Shown piece after piece: positions 16,246 to 24,503 of a stretch of DNA of 35,670 nt. The position numbers and the translations under genes were made by a program. Under the pieces are notes generated by a model, which saw nothing but the letters and a program-made list of their open reading frames with translations, had not been told where the DNA came from and made no database searches. How positions within the stretch are numbered: the first letter of the stretch is position 1; each line of letters opens with the position of its first letter. Source of the stretch: Clostridium sp. 26_22 (lineage in GTDB: Bacteria > Bacillota > Clostridia > TANB77 > CAG-508); contig MNRP01000048.1 of assembly GCA_001916005.1 (NCBI GenBank), positions 1-35,670 of the forward strand, read 5' to 3'.

Positions 16246-16980
16246 CTACATTAACATACCACCATCAATATTAATGACTTGACCTGTTATATATGAACTA
16301 TCTTTTGAAGCTAAAAATTTAACAACATTTGCTACATCTTCTACAGTTCCCATTCTTTTTAATGGTATAGTCTTGCTTATTTCTTCTTTAACTTCTTCTT
16401 TTAAAACATCTGTCATTTGTGTTTCAATAAAACCTGGTGCAACTGCATTTACAAGAATATTTCTACTTCCAACTTCTTTTGCTAGGCTTTTTGTAAAACC
16501 TATTATTCCTGCTTTTGATGCTGAATAATTTGTCTGACCTGCATTTCCACTTATTCCAACAACAGATGAAACATTAATAATTCTTCCGCTTCTATTTTTC
16601 ATCATATATGGAATTACATTTTTAGTAATATTAAAAGTACCAACAAGATTTACACCAATAACACTTTCAAAATCCTCTTTTTTCATTCTCATAAGAAGCA
16701 TATCTTTTGTTATTCCAGCATTATTAACCAAAATGTCAATATGATTAAATTCTTCTATAATCTCTTTAACCATTCTTTCTGAATCTTCAAAACTAGAAAC
16801 ATCTCCCTGAACAGTAAAACATTTTACCTTTTGATCTTCTACCATTTTTTTGGTTTCTATTAAATCTTCATTTTCTTTTCTATAGTTAATCGCAATGTCA
16901 AAACCTTCCTTAGCAAGTGTTATTGCGATTTGCCTTCCAATTCCTCTAGTTGCACCTGTTATAAAAGCAACTTTATTCAT
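16246..16980 (-). CDS. fabG: 3-oxoacyl-ACP reductase FabG
   Basis: NADPH-dependent reduction of 3-ketoacyl-ACP. A 244-residue classical short-chain dehydrogenase: TGATRGIGRQIA (8-19) for cofactor binding, NNAGIT at 86-91, the catalytic S138/S139 region in INVSSVVG, and Y152-x3-K156 in NYSASKAG. The C-terminus ITGQVINIDGGMLM is typical for FabG. It overlaps fabD by eight bases, so translation is probably coupled. Confidence 0.96.
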   Translation of the reverse strand: MNKVAFITGATRGIGRQIAITLAKEGFDIAINYRKENEDLIETKKMVEDQKVKCFTVQGDVSSFEDSERMVKEIIEEFNHIDILVNNAGITKDMLLMRMKKEDFESVIGVNLVGTFNITKNVIPYMMKNRSGRIINVSSVVGISGNAGQTNYSASKAGIIGFTKSLAKEVGSRNILVNAVAPGFIETQMTDVLKEEVKEEISKTIPLKRMGTVEDVANVVKFLASKDSSYITGQVINIDGGMLM

Positions 16981-17914
16981 TTGTTTTTACCTCCTTAATT
17001 ACTTCTTCTAAATTTTCTACATTGTTAATATTCATTATTTTTATTGGCTTTTCAAATTTCATTCTTTTAACAAAACTACTTAATGTCTTTCCTGGTCCTA
17101 TTTCTATAAAAGTATCTATTCCATTGTCATACATTGTTTGTAAACATGAAGTGAATTTTACCGGATTGCAAATATGCTCTGATAATATTTGAACAATATC
17201 ATCATTTTGAGTATATAATTTTCCGTTTATATTTTTTACAACTTTTGAATTCTTTGTATTGCTTTTTATGTTTTCTAATTCTTTTTTCAATTTTTTAGAA
17301 CATTCTCTTAATTTTTCAGTATGAAATGGTCCAGCTGTATTTAATATACTTACTTTTTTTGCTCCATTTTCTTTTGCTAATTCTCCGGCTTTAAGAACCG
17401 CTTCTTCCTCACCTGAAATAACAACTTGACCTTTTGTATTATAATTTGCAGGTATCACATACCCGTCTTTAATTCCTTTGCAAATATCTTCTACCTTATT
17501 CTCATTTAATCCAAGTATTGCAGCCATTTTCCAATTACCTTTAGGAGTAAATTCTTGCATTATTAGACCTCTTTGTTTTACTAGATTTACACCAGTTTCA
17601 AAATCAAAAATATTATCATCTATTAATGCTGTATATTCACCTAAACTTAATCCAGCTGACATATCTGATTTTATATTTTTGATTTTTAGAACTTCCAATA
17701 TTGCTAAACTTTCTGTAAGTATTGCAAGTTGGGTATTTTGCGTTTTGTTTAGTTTTTCTTCTGGGCCATTGAAAGATATTTCTTTTATATTAATTCCTGT
17801 TATTTGATTTACTTTGTCATATACTTGTTTTACTTTATCGTACTTTTCGTATAAATCTTTTCCCATACCAAGTGTTTGAGAGCCTTGCCCTGGAAATAAA
17901 AATCCTATTTTCAT
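16973..17914 (-). CDS. fabD: Malonyl-CoA:ACP transacylase FabD
   Basis: Loads malonate from CoA onto ACP. The 313-residue protein shows FLFPGQGSQTLGMGKDLYE at the start, the nucleophile S90 in SAGLSLGEYTAL (GxSxG), R115 in VKQRGLIMQE and H198 in TAGPFHTEKL. It overlaps birA upstream by four bases (ATGA type) and fabG downstream by eight, in the middle of a tightly packed operon. Confidence 0.96.
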   Translation of the reverse strand: MKIGFLFPGQGSQTLGMGKDLYEKYDKVKQVYDKVNQITGINIKEISFNGPEEKLNKTQNTQLAILTESLAILEVLKIKNIKSDMSAGLSLGEYTALIDDNIFDFETGVNLVKQRGLIMQEFTPKGNWKMAAILGLNENKVEDICKGIKDGYVIPANYNTKGQVVISGEEEAVLKAGELAKENGAKKVSILNTAGPFHTEKLRECSKKLKKELENIKSNTKNSKVVKNINGKLYTQNDDIVQILSEHICNPVKFTSCLQTMYDNGIDTFIEIGPGKTLSSFVKRMKFEKPIKIMNINNVENLEEVIKEVKTNE

Positions 17915-18462
17915 TTTTTAATTCTCCTTATAAGTGTTTTCTCAAATTCTTCACAAAAATTGGTTATAATCTTTTTTCTATCAACTTCTATTCCAAATTC
18001 TTTTTTTATTGAGGTTGCTATATTTTTAATATCATCAGTAAAATTCATTTTTTCTGTATTTATTCCTATGCCAATAACTAGAAATTTTACTATTTCTGAA
18101 CTTACTTTGCTTTCTGTTAATATTCCTCCAACTTTTTTATCTTTAATCATAATATCATTTGGCTTTTTTATATCTAGTTTAATGCCATAAAATTCTTTAA
18201 ATATTTTTACTAGAATCTGAGCAATTTCTATTGTTATTCCTTCTAGATTTTCTGACTTACAATTTGTTTCTATATAGTAAGAAAATGCTATATTTTTTTC
18301 TTCGTCTGTATGCCAAATTCTACCATGTGTTCCTTTTCCATTTGTTTGAATATCTGCCATTATTAATGTTTTATTTTTTATCGTTTTGCTTTCTATTAAT
18401 CTCCAAATTTCATTTTGTGTTGAATCTATTTTTTTATAAAAAATAAAATTATTTGATTGCAT
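17911..18462 (-). CDS. birA: Biotin--[acetyl-CoA carboxylase] ligase, without DNA-binding domain
   Basis: Attaches biotin to AccB through biotinyl-AMP. The 183 residues cover only the catalytic domain: IDSTQNEIWRL, the biotin/AMP loop NGKGTHGRIWHT (in place of the usual GRGRxGRxW), IKKPNDIMIKDKKVGGILTE and VIGIGINTE. The helix-turn-helix of bifunctional BirA and most of the C-terminal SH3-like domain are missing, so this is a short group-I ligase and cannot be a DNA-binding repressor. It overlaps both neighbours (14 bases with the synthetase gene, 4 with fabD). Confidence 0.92.
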   Translation of the reverse strand: MQSNNFIFYKKIDSTQNEIWRLIESKTIKNKTLIMADIQTNGKGTHGRIWHTDEEKNIAFSYYIETNCKSENLEGITIEIAQILVKIFKEFYGIKLDIKKPNDIMIKDKKVGGILTESKVSSEIVKFLVIGIGINTEKMNFTDDIKNIATSIKKEFGIEVDRKKIITNFCEEFEKTLIRRIKK

Positions 18463-20155
18463 TTAAATTGTCCTGCCTTTTTATTTTATTTGTTGTTGTT
18501 TTTATTAGTGGTTCTTCTGTTATATACATTCCTCTTATTGCTTTATATTTTGGTATTTGTGCATTTATCTCTTTTACTTTATCTAAAAGTGCCTTCTTGA
18601 TTTCTGCTTCTGTTTTTGCATTATATACATTTTTCATAATATCTTTATCATAAACAATTTTTACATTTATTTTTATATTTTCTTTATCTTCTGATTGTTG
18701 CTTTCCAAATATAAAAGACTCTTTTACTCCTTCAATTTTATTAACTAGATTTTCCATCTCCTCAGGAAATATGTTTTTACCATTTTTCAAGACAATAACA
18801 CTTTTTTTTCTTCCACATATAAATATGTAACCCTCATCATCTATTTTGGCTAAATCTCCTGTATGGAACCATTCTCCATCAAAAGATTCTCTTGTTGCTT
18901 TCTCATTATTATAATAACCAAGTGCTACGTTTGGCCCTTTTACAACAAGTTCTCCTATTCCATCTTGATTTACATCAACTAGTTTTACTTCATCACTTGG
19001 AACAGCTTTCCCTATTGAACCTATTTTATGTTCTTTGTTTGTTCCTACTGCTACTACTGGTGATGTTTCTGTAAGACCGTATCCTTGCACTAGATTTATT
19101 CCTAATAATCTGTATTTTTCTTCTATTTTAGGATCTAATGATGCAGCACCACTAATAAATAGCTTGATTTTTCCTCCTAACATATCATGTATATCTTTAA
19201 AAGCTTTTTTACGTTCTTGCATAGTTGCATTTTTTAATTCTTCTTCTTTTTGTATTATTTCTTCTAGTTTTCCTTGTTTATCTAATTGCTTTTTTATCAT
19301 TTCAAATATTCGTTCATAAATTCCTGGAACACATGCCATCACTGTTACATTATATTCATTTAAATTTTCTACTACATGTCTTATTCCATCACAAAATACT
19401 GTTTGTGCTCCTTTATATAATGAAAATAAGAAACCTACTGTACATTCAAATACATGATGAATTGGAAGAATTGATAATAGTGTATCTTCTGTAGTTACAT
19501 CTAATATACTTCCTATATCCATTAAGTTTGAACATATATTTTTATGAGATAGTGCTACTACTTTTGATTGTGAGGTTGTTCCTGATGTGAATAACATTAT
19601 GCTCATTTCTTTATTATTTATCTTTGCATCTATAAAGCTTCTATTTCCATTTTTAAGTAATTTTTCTCCTTTGTTAATTAATTCTACTTGTGAATAAATT
19701 CCGTCTGTATTTTTGGTATTATCCATTGAAATTAGATGTTTTAATTTGTTGTTTTCGTTATATTTTATTTTTGTTAATACTTCTTCATATTTTTTTGAAT
19801 AAAATATTGCCTCTATTTCTGATCTTTCTATTAATGATTCTAGTTCATTTTCTGGTAATGCTTTATCAAGTGGAACTACAATTCCTGTTCCACATACTAT
19901 TGATAAATATGCTATTTCCCATTCATATCTGTTTTCACCTATTACTGCTATTCTTTTATTTTTTAAACCTAAGTCTATTAATGCTGTTCCCAAAGCATCT
20001 ACCATTTCTCTTGCTTGTTTGTGTGTGATTATTTTATATTTACCCTCTTCTTGTTTTATTTTGTATGCTGGTTTTTCACCGTATATATTTTTTGTTTTAT
20101 TTAACATATCTTTCAAGTTACTTATTTCTATTGTTTCATATAATTTTTCACTCAT
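18449..20155 (-). CDS. AMP-forming long-chain fatty acid--CoA (or ACP) ligase
   Basis: A 568-residue ANL-superfamily enzyme that activates a fatty acid through an acyl-AMP. Visible motifs: the phosphate loop MLFTSGTTSQSKVVALSHKN (187-206), GYGLTETSPVVAVG, GEWFHTGDLAKIDDEGY, the hinge GRKKSVIVLKNGKNI, and the C-terminal catalytic lysine in TTTNKIKRQ. As first gene of a fatty-acid synthesis operon it may feed exogenous or recycled fatty acids back as acyl-ACP, so an acyl-ACP synthetase is as likely as a degradative FadD. No beta-oxidation genes are present. The ribosome site is AAGGAGAA. Confidence 0.9.
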   Translation of the reverse strand: MSEKLYETIEISNLKDMLNKTKNIYGEKPAYKIKQEEGKYKIITHKQAREMVDALGTALIDLGLKNKRIAVIGENRYEWEIAYLSIVCGTGIVVPLDKALPENELESLIERSEIEAIFYSKKYEEVLTKIKYNENNKLKHLISMDNTKNTDGIYSQVELINKGEKLLKNGNRSFIDAKINNKEMSIMLFTSGTTSQSKVVALSHKNICSNLMDIGSILDVTTEDTLLSILPIHHVFECTVGFLFSLYKGAQTVFCDGIRHVVENLNEYNVTVMACVPGIYERIFEMIKKQLDKQGKLEEIIQKEEELKNATMQERKKAFKDIHDMLGGKIKLFISGAASLDPKIEEKYRLLGINLVQGYGLTETSPVVAVGTNKEHKIGSIGKAVPSDEVKLVDVNQDGIGELVVKGPNVALGYYNNEKATRESFDGEWFHTGDLAKIDDEGYIFICGRKKSVIVLKNGKNIFPEEMENLVNKIEGVKESFIFGKQQSEDKENIKINVKIVYDKDIMKNVYNAKTEAEIKKALLDKVKEINAQIPKYKAIRGMYITEEPLIKTTTNKIKRQDNLNAIK

Positions 20156-20197
20156 TTTTATATTCTCCTTATTTTTTATCTTTGTTTTGTGATTTAT

Positions 20198-20243
20198 TTT
20201 ATAACATAATTTTTTAGATTAGTCTTTAGACTGGAAGGTCAGT
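20198..20243 (-). promoter_or_regulatory. Fatty-acid operon promoter with a palindromic candidate operator
   Basis: Minus strand: the -10 is TATAAA (20203-20198) with TG before it, and the weak -35 (AAGACT) is 17 bp upstream. A perfect AGTCT-TT-AGACT inverted repeat covers the -35 (20221-20232). An overlapping GACTG-GAA-GGTCAGT (20229-20243) contains an ACTG/CAGT inverted repeat. This suggests control by a dimeric repressor or activator of lipid synthesis, which I cannot identify. The predicted protein BirA lacks a DNA-binding domain and is not the regulator. Confidence 0.45.
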
Positions 20244-20302
20244 ACAAAAATATAAATTTTATGTTTTGGGAATTTTTCTATAGGTTAATTCATATATTGT
20301 AA

Positions 20303-20331
20303 TTGATATTTTATTGACTAAGGCTTATTTT
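20303..20331 (+). promoter_or_regulatory. Possible promoter for the surface-protein gene
   Basis: TTGATA (20303-20308), 17 bp, TATTTT (20326-20331). The -10 is weak. The gene starts 62 bases downstream after AAAGGAGG. Confidence 0.35.
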
Positions 20332-20392
20332 ATATTCTTTACTTTAATGAATATTTAATATGCCTGTTGTTTAAAATAAAGGAGGTATTTTT

Positions 20393-21889
20393 ATGAAAAA
20401 ACGGTGCTTATTAACCTTTCTTTCGTTTTTATTATTAATTACTGTAATTGCTAGTCAAACAGCAATTACAAAAGTAATAAGAACGACTAGTGCAGAAACA
20501 ATTTCTGCTAGTACTACACAGAATAAGAAGATAAAATATGTTGATTCAAGTGGAAATGCACTTTCTTCAGCTGAAATTAATAAGATACACACTTTTTTAA
20601 ATTTACTTAAAACAACAAAAGGTTGTGTTGTTTATGCAAATGAAATTGCTCGGACAAACCACATAGAAGGTAATATTATTGTAAATAATGTTAATGTACC
20701 TACATCTTTGGTCATTACCAGAGTTAAGAACTTAAATCCTGATGATTACAGTTATGTTGGAAATACTACAGCTTCAATTCAGTTAAGTGATAATGGTAAG
20801 ATTTTTCTTGGTTCAAAAATCCAGATTACTAAACCTAATGGAAATCAAACTATTATAAATGGTGGTTATTCTAATAATATTTCTGCCATTAGCTTATCTG
20901 AGGAAGATACTAAAAAAAATGAAAAGATGATTTTAAATACTTTGGATAATATCTCAAAAACAGGTTCTGCGATTAAATCAATTGCTGATACTAGCTTTTT
21001 TGAAAATAGCACTAATTCTTTTCAGAGTGTGAATAGCTTATTAGAAAATGGTGTTGTTTCAAAAGGTGATGTTATATCTATAAACATTGACTATAATGAG
21101 ATACTTAATAACGAAGGAGCTTTTGGAAATTTGATAAATTCAAATCCAGGTGTTACTGTTATTGTGAATGTTATCTTCTCAAGTTCAGCTCCAAAAGATA
21201 TTAATATCAATAAAGCATTTTCTTTAAATGTTAAGGTCCCTACGGAGTTTAACCCAAAGTCTTCATATATTATATGGAATTTTGGTGATTTTGCTGGTAA
21301 TATAACAATAAATGAAGAAATGCTTGGTATTATTGTAGCTCCTAATGCTAATGTTTATCAGGCTGTTGGAAATTTGAATGGTCAGATTATTTCTAATATT
21401 GCTGGAAATAATGGAGAACTTCATCAGGTTACTTTTAGAGATGAAGAGAAAGAAGAAGAATCATCTACTCCTGAAGAAACAACTCCTTCAGAGTCTGAAA
21501 GTTCTTCTCCTGGGGAGACTACACCGTCAGAAACTGAAAGTACATCAATAGAAGAAACTACACCGTCAGAAACAGAAAGTATATCAAATGAAGAAACTAC
21601 TCCAGTTGAAACTGATAGTACATCTAAAGAAGAAACCACATCTTCTGAAACAGAAAGTGTTTCTAGAGAAGAAACTACTAAATCAACAGAAAAAGAAAGT
21701 GAAACACAGACTGTTCCTCAAACTACAGAGTTTTCTTCTGAAGAAGAATCTACCACTACGCCAATCACGCCTTCTTCACCGAAAACAGGTGATAATTCTA
21801 CTGCTTATTTACTTGTGTTTTTATTAATTATTTCAGTTATGGTCGGATTAATAAGCTATGCAGGTTTTAAGAAAAATGATAATAAATAA
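20393..21889 (+). CDS. Secreted choice-of-anchor-A family surface protein with sortase signal
   Basis: A 498-residue exported protein. Residues 1-37 form a signal peptide (MKKR, a hydrophobic core, cleavage near TSAETI). About residues 70-345 show the choice-of-anchor-A pattern: an early GCVVYANEIARTNHIEGNI and the late SYIIWNFGDFAGNITI then LGIIVAPNANVYQAVGNLNGQII. A spacer of six 13-residue repeats (EETTPSETES type) reaches through the wall. It ends in SPKTGDN, a hydrophobic segment and KKNDNK: an LPxTG-like sortase signal with S in place of L. It should be linked to peptidoglycan and displayed; its ligand is unknown. Monocistronic, divergent from the fatty-acid operon. Confidence 0.88.
   Translation: MKKRCLLTFLSFLLLITVIASQTAITKVIRTTSAETISASTTQNKKIKYVDSSGNALSSAEINKIHTFLNLLKTTKGCVVYANEIARTNHIEGNIIVNNVNVPTSLVITRVKNLNPDDYSYVGNTTASIQLSDNGKIFLGSKIQITKPNGNQTIINGGYSNNISAISLSEEDTKKNEKMILNTLDNISKTGSAIKSIADTSFFENSTNSFQSVNSLLENGVVSKGDVISINIDYNEILNNEGAFGNLINSNPGVTVIVNVIFSSSAPKDININKAFSLNVKVPTEFNPKSSYIIWNFGDFAGNITINEEMLGIIVAPNANVYQAVGNLNGQIISNIAGNNGELHQVTFRDEEKEEESSTPEETTPSESESSSPGETTPSETESTSIEETTPSETESISNEETTPVETDSTSKEETTSSETESVSREETTKSTEKESETQTVPQTTEFSSEEESTTTPITPSSPKTGDNSTAYLLVFLLIISVMVGLISYAGFKKNDNK
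21470..21703 (+). repeat. Six 39-bp tandem repeats in the surface-protein gene
   Basis: Six consecutive 13-codon units of the type EETTPSETES followed by three variable residues code for a Thr/Ser/Glu stalk. Later copies diverge. No copy breaks the reading frame, so copy number could vary without loss of the anchor. Confidence 0.85.
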
Positions 21890-21913
21890 GATAATATATT
21901 TTAAACGACAAAA

Positions 21914-21955
21914 AGGCAGACTTTATTTTAAGTCCGCCTAAACTTTTAATTATTT
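21914..21955 (+). terminator. Terminator of the surface-protein gene
   Basis: AGGCAGACTT and AAGTCCGCCT pair (one mismatch) around TATTTT, followed by AAACTTTTAATTATTTT. Confidence 0.7.
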
Positions 21956-21956
21956 T

Positions 21957-22035
21957 CTATTGATTTCTACCACAGCAATTCTTGTATTTCTTACCACTTC
22001 CACATGAAGATTTTTTTACTGTATTATTTGTATTA
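21957..22035 (-). pseudogene. SEC-C motif gene tail, left copy (candidate att site)
   Basis: Minus-strand codons give SSCGSGKKYKNCCGRNQ then TAG, the end of a SEC-C zinc motif as in SecA C-termini; the first cysteine of the usual CPCGSGKKYKNCC is replaced by S. No gene body lies upstream; the frame runs into AT-rich repeats. It resembles the 3' end of a gene carried or displaced by an integrating element. Confidence 0.65.
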
Positions 22036-22103
22036 TAAATATCTATGTATATTAGTTGTATTGTGGATTATAGCCGTTTATATTTATTGTATTATTTGTA
22101 TTA
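22025..22103. repeat. TATTTGTATTA direct repeats, left end
   Basis: Exact copies at 22025-22035 and 22093-22103, with looser versions between. The same 11-mer recurs beside the right SEC-C tail. They may be integrase arm-type sites. Confidence 0.5.
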
Positions 22104-22124
22104 TTTTTATTTATTGTACCAATT

Positions 22125-22148
22125 TTTTGCAAACAAAATGTAAACAAT
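22125..22148. repeat. GCAAACA-type repeat, left arm
   Basis: TTTTGCAAACAAAATG followed by TAAACAAT. It contains two ~AAACAA units 11 bp apart and matches 23 of 24 bases of the copy at 34138-34161 in the same orientation. The end also forms TGTAAAC/GTTTACA with the next bases. Confidence 0.6.
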
Positions 22149-22183
22149 GTTTACATTCATTTCTTGTATATATAATAAAAACG

Positions 22184-22236
22184 CCTAGGTGGCAGCGTAC
22201 TTAACATACGCTTAGCTTTTAGCTACCTTACCTAGG
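22184..22236 (-). other. Three-way-junction stem-loop, possible structured terminator
   Basis: CCTAGGT/ACCTAGG is the closing stem, extended by GG/CC past a bulge. Inside are two hairpins: AGCGTA/TACGCT and TAGCT/AGCTA. On the minus strand the structure is followed by CGTTTTTATTATA, so it could end transcripts from the cargo operon. The shape is more elaborate than an ordinary terminator. Confidence 0.55.
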
Positions 22237-22308
22237 TCTTACTTTATAAATATTTTACCACACAAAAAAATGTATGTCAAATATTTTACTAATATTTTAT
22301 GAATAATT

Positions 22309-22981
22309 TTATTTTTTATTCCTACTATTTCTTGGAAATAAACTTACTCTAAAGTTTTTTGGTTTTAATTCTTTTATTAAGTTTTCAACTATACTTATAT
22401 CCTTATATGAATTGTAAAAAGTATTAACAGTTAAATCAGCTAATTGTATCCCATAATTTGTTTTAGAATCATAATATGTTATTTCAAAATCATCATCATA
22501 TATACAGAATTCAGTTTTCAAATATGTTTCTAGATTATTTAATTCTCCAACTCTTATATTTCTATTATCAATACTTATAATAAATTCAATTGGTTCATCA
22601 TTTTCTTGTAAATTTAATACTGGTAAAATACAATCTTGAATTAAAACTTTTACTGCATAATTAAAGAATATATTAGAATCCACTATCTCTTTTCTCATAT
22701 ATTTTTTATCGAATACCTTTACACAACCATGAAATGTTTCAATATCTTGTATTTTGTTAAATATATTTATTTTCTCTTCTTCTGTCATATCGTATGATTT
22801 TATTTCAGTATCTAAGTCCAATTTCTTTGCTTTCTTTAGTTTTAAATTTTCTTTTTTATATTTTGCTTTTATTTTTATTCTATCATCTTCAAGACAAAAG
22901 TATCCACCTACTGCAAAATATCTTGTTCTACTATTTTTATGAATTGATCCGACTTTCATCTAGGTATACATATATTCTCAT
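22309..22981 (-). pseudogene. DUF3800 family protein, frameshifted near its start
   Basis: The long frame (216 residues from ATG 22959) has the DUF3800 pattern: RYFAVGGYFCLEDD, KEIVDSNIFFNYAVKVL, FIISIDNRN and a late DSKTNYGIQLADLTVN. Family members begin with a strand ending in DESG. Here ATG 22981, with AAGGAG upstream, reads MRIYVYLDES and then shifts frame. Removing one base near 22951 joins LDES to GSIHKNSRTR. So either a one-base insertion broke the gene, or translation from 22959 gives a protein without the acidic DES motif. DUF3800 proteins have an RNase-H-like fold and unclear function; they are common in mobile regions. Confidence 0.7.
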
Positions 22982-23070
22982 GTTGTTATCACTCCTTATG
23001 TTGCATTTTATCACATTTTCTAATTAAAATAAACAATTTTATCATAATATTTCATTTTATAAATACTATC

Positions 23071-23619
23071 CTATTTTTCATAATCAATCCATTCTTCTCT
23101 TAGTAATCCTGTAATATATTCATCTTCAATATTGCCAGTTGCCATTGAAATAAATCTCTTTCTTCTAATTCCTTCATTTTTATATCCAAATTTTTCTTGC
23201 ATTTTCCAAGATGGAATATTATTTTTAAAATATCCATTTTCTAGTCTTCGTAATTTTAATTCATTAAATGCATATTTTATTCTTGCTCCCCAAGCTTCTG
23301 TGCCATATCCATGTCCTTGATATTTTTCATTTATCCATATCCCTCCACCAGCTGTGCCATGAACTTTACTTACATTACTTATTTGAGTTGCTCCTATAAC
23401 TTTATTTTCACTTTTTAATACAATAGCAAAATTATATGCACTTTTTTCAATTGAAGAAGTAATATAATTTACTGCATTTTGTTTTGTATATGGATATGGA
23501 ACAAATGCCATCCATTTACTTACATTCAAATTATTTAATCCGTCAACAAGATCATCAGCATCTTCCAGTTTGTATGGTCTTAGTATTAATCTATCTGTTT
23601 CAACAACTAATTTTTCCAT
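23071..23619 (-). CDS. GNAT N-acetyltransferase, RimJ/RimL type
   Basis: 182 residues with the RimJ/RimL layout: ETDRLILRPYKLEDADDLVDGL at the start, FAIVLKSENKVIGATQIS, the acetyl-CoA loop in NEKYQGHGYGTEAWGARIKYAFNELKLRRLE, and NIPSWKMQEKFGYKNEG. It would transfer an acetyl group to a protein N-terminus or a small molecule. It follows the split GNAT gene by 16 bases and is part of the cargo operon, with GGAGTG upstream. Confidence 0.88.
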   Translation of the reverse strand: MEKLVVETDRLILRPYKLEDADDLVDGLNNLNVSKWMAFVPYPYTKQNAVNYITSSIEKSAYNFAIVLKSENKVIGATQISNVSKVHGTAGGGIWINEKYQGHGYGTEAWGARIKYAFNELKLRRLENGYFKNNIPSWKMQEKFGYKNEGIRRKRFISMATGNIEDEYITGLLREEWIDYEK

Positions 23620-23635
23620 TATATTTATACACTCC

Positions 23636-23992
23636 TTATCTTATAAAATCTATATCTTCCCAATCACTTTTTCTTACATAGCCTATTTTTTCATAAACAT
23701 GATTACTTATTGGATTTGAGTCATCTGTATATAAAACACAATATTTGTCTCCACTATCTAATAATTCTTTTGAAATTCTATATACTAAATTATATGCAAA
23801 GCTTTTTCCGCGTTCTTCTTTTGGAGTATAAACACAACTTATACAATTACCAAATTTCATTTTTCTTCCTATATTTGCTTGACATACTATTTTATTATTA
23901 TTTTCCAATACAAAATATCCCATATTTATATATTTCATGAATTTTTCATTTGCTTTTTCATCATCACACTCTTCATGTAATGCTTCTATCAT
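23636..23992 (-). pseudogene. C-terminal half of a split GNAT acetyltransferase
   Basis: Holds the catalytic half of a two-domain GNAT protein: FVLENNNKIVCQANIGRK, the acetyl-CoA-binding segment YTPKEERGKSFAYNLVYRISKELL and VLYTDDSNPISNHVYEKIGYV. The frame continues open upstream past its ATG (KYRKATLDDKIVLKNYIKEF), but without a start codon. Deleting 28 bases at the duplication (24056-24095) fuses it in frame to the N-terminal half (24069-24485), giving a 273-residue protein. A shortened protein from the internal ATG would lack the first strand and helix of the fold and is probably inactive. Confidence 0.8.
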
Positions 23993-24055
23993 AAATTCTT
24001 TTATATAATTTTTTAATACTATTTTATCATCCAGAGTAGCTTTTCTATATTTAAC

Positions 24056-24095
24056 ATTTTCTAATAAATTACCGTTCTTTTAAATTTTCTAATAA
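24056..24095. repeat. 12-bp direct repeat bounding the 28-bp insertion that splits the GNAT gene
   Basis: ATTTTCTAATAA occurs at 24056-24067 and again at 24084-24095, exactly 28 bases apart. The extra 28 bases add a stop codon and shift the frame by one. Confidence 0.85.
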
Positions 24096-24485
24096 TAAAA
24101 TTCTAAGACCTGTATGTACTACGTAATCCATTTTTCCTAATTCGGAATAATATTTTGCAAATTTATTTGCTACATTTTTATCAGAATTAACTCCCAGTAA
24201 TTCTTTATCATATTTATAAATATTTTCAGCAGCGAATTTCAATATTTCATCAGAATAATTATGCGTTGGAGAATATAATAGCAATTTCCATGGTTTTCTA
24301 TATAACATTATAAGCTCAATTTTATCATTATTTGTAACTGTAGCAAGAAACATATCAATATTTCCTTTTTCAATCGCTTCATTACAATTTTCTATTAACA
24401 AAGTATTATACCACTCTTCTTTTTCTAATAAATTTCTTGTATCTTTCCAAAATATTTTTATATCTTCATATTTTTTAAAATTCAT
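24069..24485 (-). pseudogene. N-terminal half of a split GNAT acetyltransferase
   Basis: 138 residues matching the N-terminal domain of two-domain GNAT proteins: IDMFLATVTNNDKIELIMLYRKPWKLLLYS, then GVNSDKNVANKFAKYYSEL. This part normally precedes the catalytic domain. It ends LLLENLKER at a TAA introduced by the duplication. Without the 28 extra bases the frame would read LLLENVKYRKATLDD into the C-terminal half. The start has AAGGAGGT eleven bases upstream, 18 bases after the kinase-like gene. Confidence 0.8.
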
Positions 24486-24503
24486 TATATTAATTATACC
24501 TCC

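Noticed and set aside
20221..20243. FapR operator at the fatty-acid promoter
   Set aside because: The known FapR site (TTAGTACC type repeats) does not match; only a generic palindrome can be claimed.
21424..21639. Antisense frame over the surface-protein repeats
   Set aside because: It is the mirror of a Ser/Thr/Glu repeat, which keeps several frames open; there is no start signal.
22184..22236. tRNA or small ribozyme at the three-way junction
   Set aside because: It lacks a T-loop, an anticodon arm of the right size and the conserved cores of hammerhead or twister ribozymes.
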